DNA from: Thiocapsa rosea
Lineage (GTDB): Bacteria; Pseudomonadota; Gammaproteobacteria; Chromatiales; Chromatiaceae
Length of the DNA: 64,000 nt
NCBI RefSeq assembly: GCF_003634315.1
Contig: NZ_RBXL01000001.1
Span: 4,506,501 to 4,570,500 of the forward strand
Direction of reading: 5' to 3'
A program made the translations under genes and the position numbers. The notes beneath the pieces are model-generated. The model was not told where the DNA came from. It did no database searches and worked only from the letters and a program-made list of their open reading frames with translations. Positions 57,317-64,000 of this stretch are shown here, one piece after another (position 1 is the stretch's first letter; the number at the start of each line of letters is the position of its first letter).

Positions 57317-57863
57317 TGGCGACTCGGAGAACGGGACGCCCAGGACCCCGATCGGACGCTTCTCCAACCGTGTCAGCCGAGGCCGAAACATCGGCGCCCG
57401 AGACCCCGGATTCCCGCTCATGGGACAAAGTGCCCGTGTTACAGGTACGGGCACCGAGGGCGAGGAGGTCGGCGCTCACCGCCTGGACGCGTGCGCCGAG
57501 ATCGGCGATCGCCGCGGAGAGCTCCGCCGGGAGCTCCGCCACCGATCCGCCGGCGGCCGTTAGCTCTAACGCCTTCACGCGCGCGGCGAGCTGCCGGTTG
57601 ACGCGCTGATACTCGGCGACCTGTTGCCGGTAGAAAACGACGGTGAAGAACTCGCCGGGGCGAATCCCGCCGCGGGTGTAGCCAGGCGGGAACAGATAGC
57701 CGTTGTGGACTTCCCAGCCGTCCCAGCCTTCCCAGGGGACATAGCCCGCGAGGATCGCGAGCAACCGCAACGCGGTCGGGTCCGGTTGCCCGCTCACCAG
57801 CCAGCGCCGATAGGTGCGCTCGGAAACGCAGAGCAAGGCGGCCGTCTCTGCGTTGGAAAGCAT
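57306..57863 (-). CDS. DUF3653-like phage regulator
   Basis: About 185 residues from ATG 57863 (TTG 57878 possible). An N-terminal helix-turn-helix SNAETAALLCVSERTYRRWLVSG and then YVPWEGWDGWEVHNGYLFPPGY are typical of small phage proteins of inoviruses and related elements. A helical segment (QQVAEYQRVNRQLAARVKALEL) and a disordered tail follow. Probably a DNA-binding regulator or replication accessory. First gene of the minus-strand operon, just inside the right dif site. Confidence 0.72.
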   Translation of the reverse strand: MLSNAETAALLCVSERTYRRWLVSGQPDPTALRLLAILAGYVPWEGWDGWEVHNGYLFPPGYTRGGIRPGEFFTVVFYRQQVAEYQRVNRQLAARVKALELTAAGGSVAELPAELSAAIADLGARVQAVSADLLALGARTCNTGTLSHERESGVSGADVSASADTVGEASDRGPGRPVLRVANAG

Positions 57864-57987
57864 CAGGCGCTGTTGCAACGCCCGGAGCGTGGTCAGATTG
57901 GCCGCAAAGCCTTCCGCCAGAAGCTCAGCCTCAGACCAATCCGTCCTGTCCCTGAGCGGGTCCGGACGGCCCCGGTCCTTGTCCTTG

Positions 57988-58015
57988 ATTTCGCATAATG
58001 TATATTATGTCAATT
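57988..58015. other. dif: dif-like XerC/XerD recombination site
   Basis: XerC arm TTTCGCATAA, six-base centre TGTATA and XerD arm TTATGTCAATT follow the gammaproteobacterial dif plan (GGTGCGCATAA, TGTATA, TTATGTTAAAT in E. coli). It is the right boundary of the satellite element and probably the functional chromosome-dimer resolution site. Confidence 0.85.
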
Positions 58016-58065
58016 CAAGGATGCGCCAAGGCGCGGATGCCGATGTGGCGCCAAGGAAGCATCCG

Positions 58066-58202
58066 GCGAAGTAAATCTCGGTAATGTTTGCGAAGTAAAA
58101 AGGTGAAAAAGCCCATTTGCGAAGCAATAAGGTGAACGCTCGGAAGTAGCTGCGAAGTAAAAAGGTGAACGGGCCGCCAGTTTACGAAACAAAAAGGTAA
58201 AC
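58066..58202. repeat. Five iteron-like direct repeats
   Basis: Units of GCGAAGTAAAAAGGTGAAC begin at 58066, 58090, 58119, 58152 and 58184, spaced 24-33 bases; the first and last are degenerate (TAAATCTCGGTAA; ACGAAACAAAAAGGTAAAC). Such arrays occur at replication origins and as multiple transposase-binding sites at IS21-like ends. No transposase or Rep gene adjoins. The next 200 bases show nothing further. Confidence 0.8.
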
Positions 58203-58404
58203 CGGCCGATTGGTGTGCTGTTCAATCTCTGCACCTCAGTGCCTTGGGATTCGCACGCAGTTTCACCAACAGTATCTCAAGCATGTCGTCCCCTCTCCGC
58301 GCGCCTCAGCCTACGTGCCACCCCCGAGCAGGGGCGCCTGAAATCAGGTGCTTCTTGAACTGCTGGACCGACCAGCGCAGGACAACGCGGGCCTCCGTGA
58401 CCTC

Positions 58405-59409
58405 CTAACCGGCCGAAATCTCGGGTGGTCGCAACACCGCAAGGCGTAGTGTCTCCTCCAAGTGTCTTTGAGTCGCGTGAACAGCCGCGAGTTCTGCGTG
58501 CAGTCTGACATTCTCGGTTGTGAGCCGCTCCCGATCCAGCCGTAGCCTGTCGTCGCGATCACGAAGACCAGCACGTTCCGCCTCGGCTGATTCCAGTGAC
58601 CGAGTCACATCGTCCCGAGCCAGTTCCGCGCGCAGCGTACGCTCGCGTTCCAACCCCAATAGCTCGCTCCGCTCGTTTGCGAGTTCCTCCAACCTCGCAT
58701 TTTCTTGGCCGAGAGCCAGTATCCGTGACTCCAAGTCCGTTTCGTGTTGCTCCTTCCGAGCGAGCGTGATGCGGTGTTTGGCAAGACTGTCACGTGCATC
58801 CGCCAGCTGTGTTGCCAGTTTGTTCTTCTCGGCGATCATCGCCTTGAGATCTTGTCGCGCCTTATCGAGCTGCAGCAGCCAAGCTGCCTGATCGCGTTCG
58901 CGTCCGTCGCGTTCTGCGGTGAGCGCAAGTTGCAGCTGATCGCCCTCTTCTCGGGCTCGCATAATCTGCATCTCGGCATCGGCGACCTCGCCTTCGAGCG
59001 CAACGATGCGATCGGACTGCTCGCGCGCCCTCGCGTCCGCTTCGGCTGCCGCAGTTCGTGCTGCTTCAACCGCTGCGATGAGGTCGCTGTTCTCAAGTAC
59101 GACCGCGTCCAGTTGAACGCGCAAGTTCCGGCTGTCCATCTCGAGCCGAGTCTTCTCGGACGCCCATTGGCGCTGTGCCTCCTCGACCGCTTGCCCCCAC
59201 AGTTCCCGGACCGGCTTGACCAGCGCCTCAGGCAGTCTGGGCTCACGCAGGCGTTCGCCCACCTCCGCCCAGAATTCATCCAGAGCACTCAGGATGGTTT
59301 GTTGGGCCCCCTGCCCGATCGACTGCCGAACTTGCTCGGCGGTCGGACGTTGGCCCGCGCACAAAATTTCCATCGCCGACGCTTTCGCCCGATCTCGCGT
59401 GCTGGACAT
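58405..59409 (-). CDS. KfrA-like coiled-coil DNA-binding protein
   Basis: A 334-residue protein. The N-terminal about 115 residues fit KfrA_N (plasmid replication region DNA-binding domain): RAKASAMEILCAGQRPTAEQVRQSIG and ILSALDEFWAEVGERL. The rest, about 90-320, is an almost continuous coiled coil (AAAEADARAREQSDRIVALE and similar). KfrA proteins bind their own promoter and help plasmid maintenance. Chromosomal copies are common in integrated plasmid remnants. It adjoins the iteron-like array, hinting at plasmid origin. Confidence 0.8.
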   Translation of the reverse strand: MSSTRDRAKASAMEILCAGQRPTAEQVRQSIGQGAQQTILSALDEFWAEVGERLREPRLPEALVKPVRELWGQAVEEAQRQWASEKTRLEMDSRNLRVQLDAVVLENSDLIAAVEAARTAAAEADARAREQSDRIVALEGEVADAEMQIMRAREEGDQLQLALTAERDGRERDQAAWLLQLDKARQDLKAMIAEKNKLATQLADARDSLAKHRITLARKEQHETDLESRILALGQENARLEELANERSELLGLERERTLRAELARDDVTRSLESAEAERAGLRDRDDRLRLDRERLTTENVRLHAELAAVHATQRHLEETLRLAVLRPPEISAG

Positions 59410-59972
59410 GGTGTGGTGATCCTCCGCAAGGCTCGCGGCGTAGGCCTGAGTCCCAGGACGAGTCAGGCTCTCAGTGAAGAAAAACTCTAGAAACTATACT
59501 TCATATTTTCAGTGTCTTTCTCTAAATTAAATGGCATTAGTTACGATAACCGTTATTCTCAAGATCTAAAGGCTCTCAATCGACCGGCCCTCATCGCGAG
59601 CCACTGCGCGGTGAAGATGCAGCTCGTAGGACTTGTCTTCGCGGGCGGCTATTCTGAGGCGGAGCCGCCGTAGCGACCGTCTCGCCACGACCCAACCGCG
59701 CGCACGCTCACTCAGCATGTTGACCGCCCCGCGTGAACAGGCGGTCGGGAAACCGACCTCTCGTCTGACCGCAATCTTCCAGCCTCGCCATGCTTAGAAG
59801 CGGTCTCGCTCGGTGCCTATCGCCGGAATCCGCGACTCGCCCCGTGAAAACTCTCGGCGCGGCTCGCGGCTCCGCGGGTACAAGCCCGCAGCAAAGGCCT
59901 GATTGCTCGATGCGCTGACCCGTTCTCCCGGGGGTCGGCAATCTGCATAATGATTTCCGTCGTGTACGCCGA
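59410..59972. other. Gene-free stretch with AT-rich island and palindrome
   Basis: About 560 bases between the divergent KfrA-like and TIR genes. The part 59475-59575 is AT-rich and includes the palindrome ATAACCGTTAT at 59546-59556, a candidate operator for the KfrA-like protein. No gene is supported. Confidence 0.4.
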
Positions 59973-62804
59973 ATGGAGCTTGCCGTGACCACGCTCTTCA
60001 TCAGCCACAGCAGTCATGACAAAACCTGGGCGGAGACGATCCATGCGGCGCTGCGCGGGCGTGGATATCAAACGCTCTTTCTCGACTCCCATCCGGATGA
60101 TGGGATACACGCCGGCGCCAAGTGGGAGCGGACGCTCTGGCAACGGCTGCGTCAGAGCCGAGGTATGGTCGTGCTTTGCTCGCGCCATTGGCTCCGCTCG
60201 CCGTGGTGTGTCGCCGAGGCGATGATGGCGCGCGAACGCGGCAAGCCGCTCTTTCTCCTCGCCAAGCCGGACGTGATCGACGGGCGGATCGCCAAGGGCA
60301 ACGCAAGCGATGAGCCGGCGACGGTGCTCCCGGACTTCCTCAAGGACACCCAGTTCATCAGCCTGTCCGGTCTGTCGGATGAGGAGGTGCTCGAGCGTCT
60401 GTGGCGTGGTCTGGAAGCCGAGGGGCTCAAGGATGACTTTCCGCTCCCCGAGCGACCCTATCCCGGTCTCGGTGCCTTCCAGGAGACCGACGCCGCTATC
60501 TTCTTCGGGCGCGACGAGGCGATCGAGCGTGTCAGGGGTGTCCTCAACCGGCGCCGCAAACGCAACACCGCGGGCTTCGTGCTCGTGCTGGGCGCGTCCG
60601 GCTGCGGCAAGTCTTCGCTCGTGCGCGCCGGGGTGCTGCCGCGGCTCGTTCCAAGCGTGTCGGCTCACGCGGCCCGGACCGCCTGGGTCGTCGCCCCACC
60701 CTTCCTTGGAGGACGCGGCCTCGAGGGACTGGCGGCAGCCTTGACGCTTGCCTTCCCGGCGGACCATCCGGGACGCGTCGGTCTCCGGGATCGTCTCAAG
60801 GCGCTCGCGCTGGATACCGATGGGACCGCCGCCGCTGCCCTGTGCGAGATCGGCCACACCCTGCTGACCGCTCGCGGGCTCGCGGAAGGCCACGTCCTGC
60901 TGGTGCTCGACCAGCTCGAAGAGGTCTTCGGCACGGCGCCCAGATCGGACGCCCGGGCCTTGCTGCGGCTCCTGCTCGAGGCGAGCGCGGCCGAGTTCAG
61001 CCCGATCCTTATCCTCGCCACCATGCGCTCGGACTTCCTCAATGACTTTCAGCAATTCCCGGGTGCGGCGGAGCGCTACGAGGACGTCACCCTGGATCCC
61101 ATGCCGCCGGATCGCTTCGGCGAGCTCATCGAGGGGCCAGCCGGTCGATTCGGCCTCAGGCTCGGCCCCGGGTTGACCGAGCAGCTCGTCGCGGATACTC
61201 GCTACGACGATGCCTTGCCGCTCCTCGCCTACACGCTCGAGCAGCTCCACCAAAAGCACGGCGCCGGTGGCGAGCTCAGCGTCCAGCAGTATCGTGACCT
61301 CTTTCCCGCCATCGAGCGACGCAGCCCGGATGGCACAACCGCCGCCTACCGCGGGGTCGCCGCCGCGATCAAGCACACCGCCGACGCCGCCCTGCGCGAC
61401 CTGGGCTATCAGGGCCTTGGCGCCGACGATCCCCGCCTGCGCGACCTGCGCCGCGCCTTCTTCAGCCTTGCCCGGGTCGGCGAGGCCGGTCAGTTCACGC
61501 GGCGCACTGTGCTTTGGTCTCAGCTTCCGGCGTCCTGCAGCCGGGTTCTCCAGCACCTTGTCGAGCAGCGTTTGCTGGTCTCCGGCGCCGACGCAGGAGG
61601 ACGCCCGACGCTGACCGTCGCCCACGAGGCCTTGTTCCGGGTGTGGGATACGCTGCATGGCTGGCTGGCGACGGACCGCAAGGCCCTGGCCTTGCGTGCG
61701 CAAATCGAGGACGCGGCGGCGGATTGGGCGACCGCTGGCCGGACCGAGGGCCGACAGTGGCCGGAGGACCGTGTGCTGGATGCGGTGGCCGAGATCGGGC
61801 GCAGCGGCGTCTCGCTGGACGACGTCGGAGACCCCGAGACGGTGCGCGCCTTTCTTGGTCCGACCGATCACGGCGACTTGGAAACCCTGCCGGGGCTCGG
61901 CGCCGATCTGGACGAGGCCAAGGGCAGTGGACGCTACGGTGAAGCCTGGCGCCTCCCGCTCTCGCACGCGGCCCGGGCGAGTCTCGGAACGCGCCTCGCG
62001 CTGCTCGGCGATTGCCGGCCGGGCGTCGGGCTCGGCGCCGACGGTCTGCCGGACATCGACTGGTGCCGCGTCGCAGGCGGCGAGGTCGCGATCGAGATCC
62101 GCGAGAATCCGGACGGCCCCACGTCGGCCATCATCGCGACCTTGACCCGTCCCGTCGCCCCCTTCCGGATCGGGCGCTATCCTGTCACCATCGCGCAATT
62201 TCAGGCGTTTCTGGCCGATTGCTACCGCGCGGGCGAATGGCGCTTGCCACCTGGCTTTCCCGCCGACCCACCTGCCGACTATCCGCCACCCAAGCATCGG
62301 GCGCGGTACGGCAATCATCCGGCCGACAGTGTCAACTGGTGGGACGCCACGCTGTTCTGCCATTGGCTCGGGACACGGCTTGGCGCGGCGATCCGCCTCC
62401 CGACCGAATTCGAGTGGCAGCGCGCGGCGACGGGCGGCGAGCCGGGCCGGATCTATCCCTGGGGTTCGGATTGGGACCCGCTACGGGAGCCTTGGAGGGC
62501 CAACACGTTCGAAAGCGAGCTCGGCCGCTCGACAGCCGTCGGACTTTACCCCCTCGGCGGCTCGCCAACGGGGGCGCTGGACATGGCCGGGACCCTCTAC
62601 GAGTGGTGTTTGAACGCCTTCAACAAGCCCGACGAGACAGGACTGCAAATCGCGCAGGAAGACCGCCGGGCGGTGCGCGGCGGGTCCTGGGACGTCAACC
62701 AGATCAACGCGCGCTCGGCCGCCCGCTTCAGGAGCAGCCCGTACAACCGCTTCAACTACCTCGGTTTTCGGGTCTTGTGCGCGTCCCCCATCCCCGGGCA
62801 CTGA
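59973..62804 (+). CDS. TIR-nSTAND ATPase-FGE-like fusion
   Basis: A 943-residue three-part protein. TIR domain, about 1-140: TTLFISHSSHDKTWAETI, then SPWCVAEAMMARERGKP with the candidate NADase Glu at 82. nSTAND1 ATPase, about 160-560: PYPGLGAFQETDAAIFFGRD, Walker A LGASGCGKSSLVRAG at about 207, and HVLLVLDQLEEVFG (Walker B). FGE-sulfatase/SUMF1-like domain, about 690-940: PFRIGRYPVTIAQFQAFL, VNWWDATLFCHWLG, LPTEFEWQRAA and RAVRGGSWDVN. The FGE catalytic CRSA.R is ARSAAR here, so a binding rather than enzymatic role is likely. GTG 59985 behind GGAG is an alternative start. Predicted ligand-triggered NAD-depleting or signalling switch, possibly antiphage. Confidence 0.85.
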   Translation: MELAVTTLFISHSSHDKTWAETIHAALRGRGYQTLFLDSHPDDGIHAGAKWERTLWQRLRQSRGMVVLCSRHWLRSPWCVAEAMMARERGKPLFLLAKPDVIDGRIAKGNASDEPATVLPDFLKDTQFISLSGLSDEEVLERLWRGLEAEGLKDDFPLPERPYPGLGAFQETDAAIFFGRDEAIERVRGVLNRRRKRNTAGFVLVLGASGCGKSSLVRAGVLPRLVPSVSAHAARTAWVVAPPFLGGRGLEGLAAALTLAFPADHPGRVGLRDRLKALALDTDGTAAAALCEIGHTLLTARGLAEGHVLLVLDQLEEVFGTAPRSDARALLRLLLEASAAEFSPILILATMRSDFLNDFQQFPGAAERYEDVTLDPMPPDRFGELIEGPAGRFGLRLGPGLTEQLVADTRYDDALPLLAYTLEQLHQKHGAGGELSVQQYRDLFPAIERRSPDGTTAAYRGVAAAIKHTADAALRDLGYQGLGADDPRLRDLRRAFFSLARVGEAGQFTRRTVLWSQLPASCSRVLQHLVEQRLLVSGADAGGRPTLTVAHEALFRVWDTLHGWLATDRKALALRAQIEDAAADWATAGRTEGRQWPEDRVLDAVAEIGRSGVSLDDVGDPETVRAFLGPTDHGDLETLPGLGADLDEAKGSGRYGEAWRLPLSHAARASLGTRLALLGDCRPGVGLGADGLPDIDWCRVAGGEVAIEIRENPDGPTSAIIATLTRPVAPFRIGRYPVTIAQFQAFLADCYRAGEWRLPPGFPADPPADYPPPKHRARYGNHPADSVNWWDATLFCHWLGTRLGAAIRLPTEFEWQRAATGGEPGRIYPWGSDWDPLREPWRANTFESELGRSTAVGLYPLGGSPTGALDMAGTLYEWCLNAFNKPDETGLQIAQEDRRAVRGGSWDVNQINARSAARFRSSPYNRFNYLGFRVLCASPIPGH

Positions 62805-62844
62805 TCACTGAAGTGCCGCGTGCGCGGCACCAACGGCGCGTAGT

Positions 62845-62878
62845 CGTAGGTTGGGCCGACGCAGGAGGCCCAACAAGC
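62845..62878. repeat. REP element, left copy
   Basis: A 34-base sequence whose core GTTGGGCC...GGCCCAAC folds into an 8-bp stem. It is the exact reverse complement of 63503-63536. Confidence 0.9.
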
Positions 62879-62933
62879 ATTTTCGAGGAGCAAGCACCAT
62901 GGCTATCCAGAGCCGACATCGTGGGAGACGACC

Positions 62934-63465
62934 ATGCGATACCGCCGCGCCTTGATTGGCGGAGCGACCTATTTCTTTACCGTCAACCTTGCGAATCGGG
63001 GAAAGCCGTTTGCTTGTCGAGCACATTGAGGATTTACGCGCCGCCGTGCGCGATGTGAAGCGGACGCATCCGTTCGAGATCGTCGCCTGGGTCGTGCTAC
63101 CCGAGCATATACATGCGGTTTGGACCCTGCCGCGAGATGATCCGGACTATTCGATGCGATGGAATCAGATCAAAGGTGGCTTCTCGCGGCGCATTCCGCC
63201 AGGGGAACGCATTTCGGCAAGTCGGTCGAGCAGAAGAGAGCGCGGCATCTGGCAACGGCGATTCTGGGAGCACTTGATCCGAGACGATGAGGATCTCGAG
63301 CGTCACGTGAACTATGTGCACTACAACCCTGTTAAGCATGGTCAGATCAGACGGACGGCGGATTGGCCGTATTCGTCTTTCCACTGGTTCGTGCGTCGCG
63401 CGTGGCTGTCTCCCCAATGGGGAAGCGTTGTCGATTTTCAGGGTGAATTCGGTGAACGCGGATAA
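62934..63465 (+). pseudogene. Frameshifted REP-associated tyrosine transposase (RAYT)
   Basis: The ATG at 62934 reads MRYRRALIGGATYFFTVNLA, then shifts; removing one C near 62999 (GCCG) restores the frame SRLLVEHIEDLRAAV. The rest is a typical Y1_Tnp/RAYT: EIVAWVVLPEHIHAVWTLP with the HxH-like metal site, GIWQRRFWEHLIRDDED and VNYVHYNPVKHG with the catalytic Tyr. It is flanked by perfect inverted REP copies. Confidence 0.88.
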
Positions 63466-63502
63466 TCGCATGGTCTGGAAACATGGTCAGACCAGCGAGG
63501 TC

Positions 63503-63536
63503 GCTTGTTGGGCCTCCTGCGTCGGCCCAACCTACG
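63503..63536. repeat. REP element, right copy (inverted)
   Basis: Exact reverse complement of 62845-62878, about 38 bases after the transposase stop. Confidence 0.9.
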
Positions 63537-63611
63537 GCACTGAGCTCATCCGGCGGCTGCGCCGAGGGCAAGGCGGGCAGACCTATCAGTTCGCGGTAAT
63601 GGTTCCCGGCC

Positions 63612-63917
63612 TTGAACTCTTTCTCGCGCTACGCGCGCCTGTTCGAGTCCTGGGTCGAGCCCAATCTCGGCTTGCTGGATGAGGCCGGGCATCCCGAGCC
63701 GCGAATCGTCGCCATGGACTGCGCCTCGACCGCCGCGGCGGTGCTCGATCATGGTCTGCGGTGGGGCATCGAGCCGGTATTCTCGGTCCTCAGGAGGCGC
63801 AGTTTCGGTATGTAAGACACGCAACTGCGGTGCCCCGAACGGGTCGAGCGGCTGGTACTGATCACGACCCTGGCCATGTATTGGCGGCATTATTGCATAA
63901 TCAGCAAACGCACATAG
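63612..63917 (+). pseudogene. IS4-like DDE transposase remnant
   Basis: A 3' fragment coding RIVAMDCASTAAAV, DHGLRWGIEPVFSVLRRRSFG and, beyond an in-frame TAA at 63813, DTQLRCPERVERLVLITTLA. Functional relatives have Glu at the stop position (GFxLEDTQL), so GAA to TAA is likely. The 5' part and catalytic Asp region are absent. Confidence 0.75.
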
Positions 63918-64000
63918 TTATAGATCAATGGGTTACGCGGAGACCCATGGAAATTGAATGTCATGCGGGTCGGGTGGTCGCCGGGAGCTAACGGATTGCG

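Larger units (their letters stand above)
54424..58015. mobile_element. TLC-like satellite inovirus integrated at dif
   Basis: About 3.6 kb between a half dif site (54424-54442) and a complete dif-like site (57988-58015). Inside are a XRE repressor (plus) and, on the minus strand, a DUF3653-like regulator, a II/X-family replication protein and two small genes. No Zot (pI), pIII, coat protein or integrase gene is seen, so it would depend on host XerCD and on a helper phage. Content and site resemble the TLC satellite of Vibrio. Confidence 0.75.

Noticed and set aside
54424-58015. Complete filamentous prophage
   Set aside because: No Zot/pI, adsorption protein or hydrophobic coat protein gene can be found; the space is filled by replication and regulatory genes only.
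58066-58202. CRISPR array
   Set aside because: Repeat units are about 18 bases, spacing varies from 24 to 33 bases, the intervening sequence is too short for spacers, and no cas genes are near.

Overview
The window looks like chromosome from a GC-rich purple sulfur gammaproteobacterium (Chromatiaceae, Thiocapsa/Allochromatium-like). The main reason is a divergent soxB / soxXAKL thiosulfate-oxidation locus of the Allochromatium type without soxCD, together with a pyruvate:ferredoxin oxidoreductase, an acetate symporter and many short dispersed repeats of the kind common in this family. Species assignment is inference; no rRNA is present. A dif-like XerCD site near 58.0 kb suggests the window lies close to the replication terminus.

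Layout. 0-4.1 kb: secreted GH26-like hydrolase, exported catalase-peroxidase, tRNA-Leu(UAG). 4.2-9.0 kb: soxL, soxK, soxA, soxX (minus) diverging from soxB (plus). 9.4-11.5 kb: DUF485 protein and ActP-type symporter. 11.8-35.6 kb: a DNA-phosphorothioation defence island: cysteine desulfurase (SspA-like), DUF4007 nickase (SspB), a damaged Rpn nuclease gene, a large P-loop ATPase (SspC), PAPS-reductase-like SspD, then SspF/DptF fused to an N-terminal sulfur-binding domain, SspG/DptG and SspH/DptH, followed by a DUF2442 gene and a second, divergent DUF4007 + SspC-like pair without its own SspD. 35.6-38.5 kb: a relic of a Uma2 gene, then a second soxXA set in which SoxK and SoxA are fused in one chain, and a histidine phosphatase. 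38.6-44.9 kb: CHASE4-PAS-GGDEF protein, a Uma2 nuclease, the phosphorothioation-associated methyltransferase and another Uma2. 45-54.3 kb: housekeeping block (dihydroorotate-dehydrogenase-like protein, nifJ, phosphate permease, rimI, prfC). 54.4-58.0 kb: a 3.6-kb element bounded by a direct repeat of half a dif site; it carries a XRE repressor, a DUF3653-like regulator, a filamentous-phage II/X replication protein and two small unknown genes, and resembles a TLC-type satellite inovirus. 58.0-64 kb: an iteron-like repeat array, a KfrA-like coiled-coil protein, a TIR-nSTAND ATPase-FGE-like fusion (likely defence or signalling), a frameshifted REP-associated transposase flanked by perfect inverted REP copies, and an IS4-like transposase remnant.

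How the genes work together. SoxAX with SoxK/SoxL and SoxB are parts of periplasmic thiosulfate oxidation; soxYZ is not in the window. SspA supplies sulfur and SspBCD would place phosphorothioates in the DNA backbone. SspFGH is the restriction arm, here apparently carrying its own phosphorothioate reader domain. The second DUF4007/ATPase pair, the methyltransferase and the Uma2 genes are accessory parts whose roles are not established. The most original parts are the sulfur-binding-domain-SspF fusion with an internal start signal, the duplicated SspB/SspC-like pair, the SoxK-SoxA fusion and the dif-bounded satellite element.
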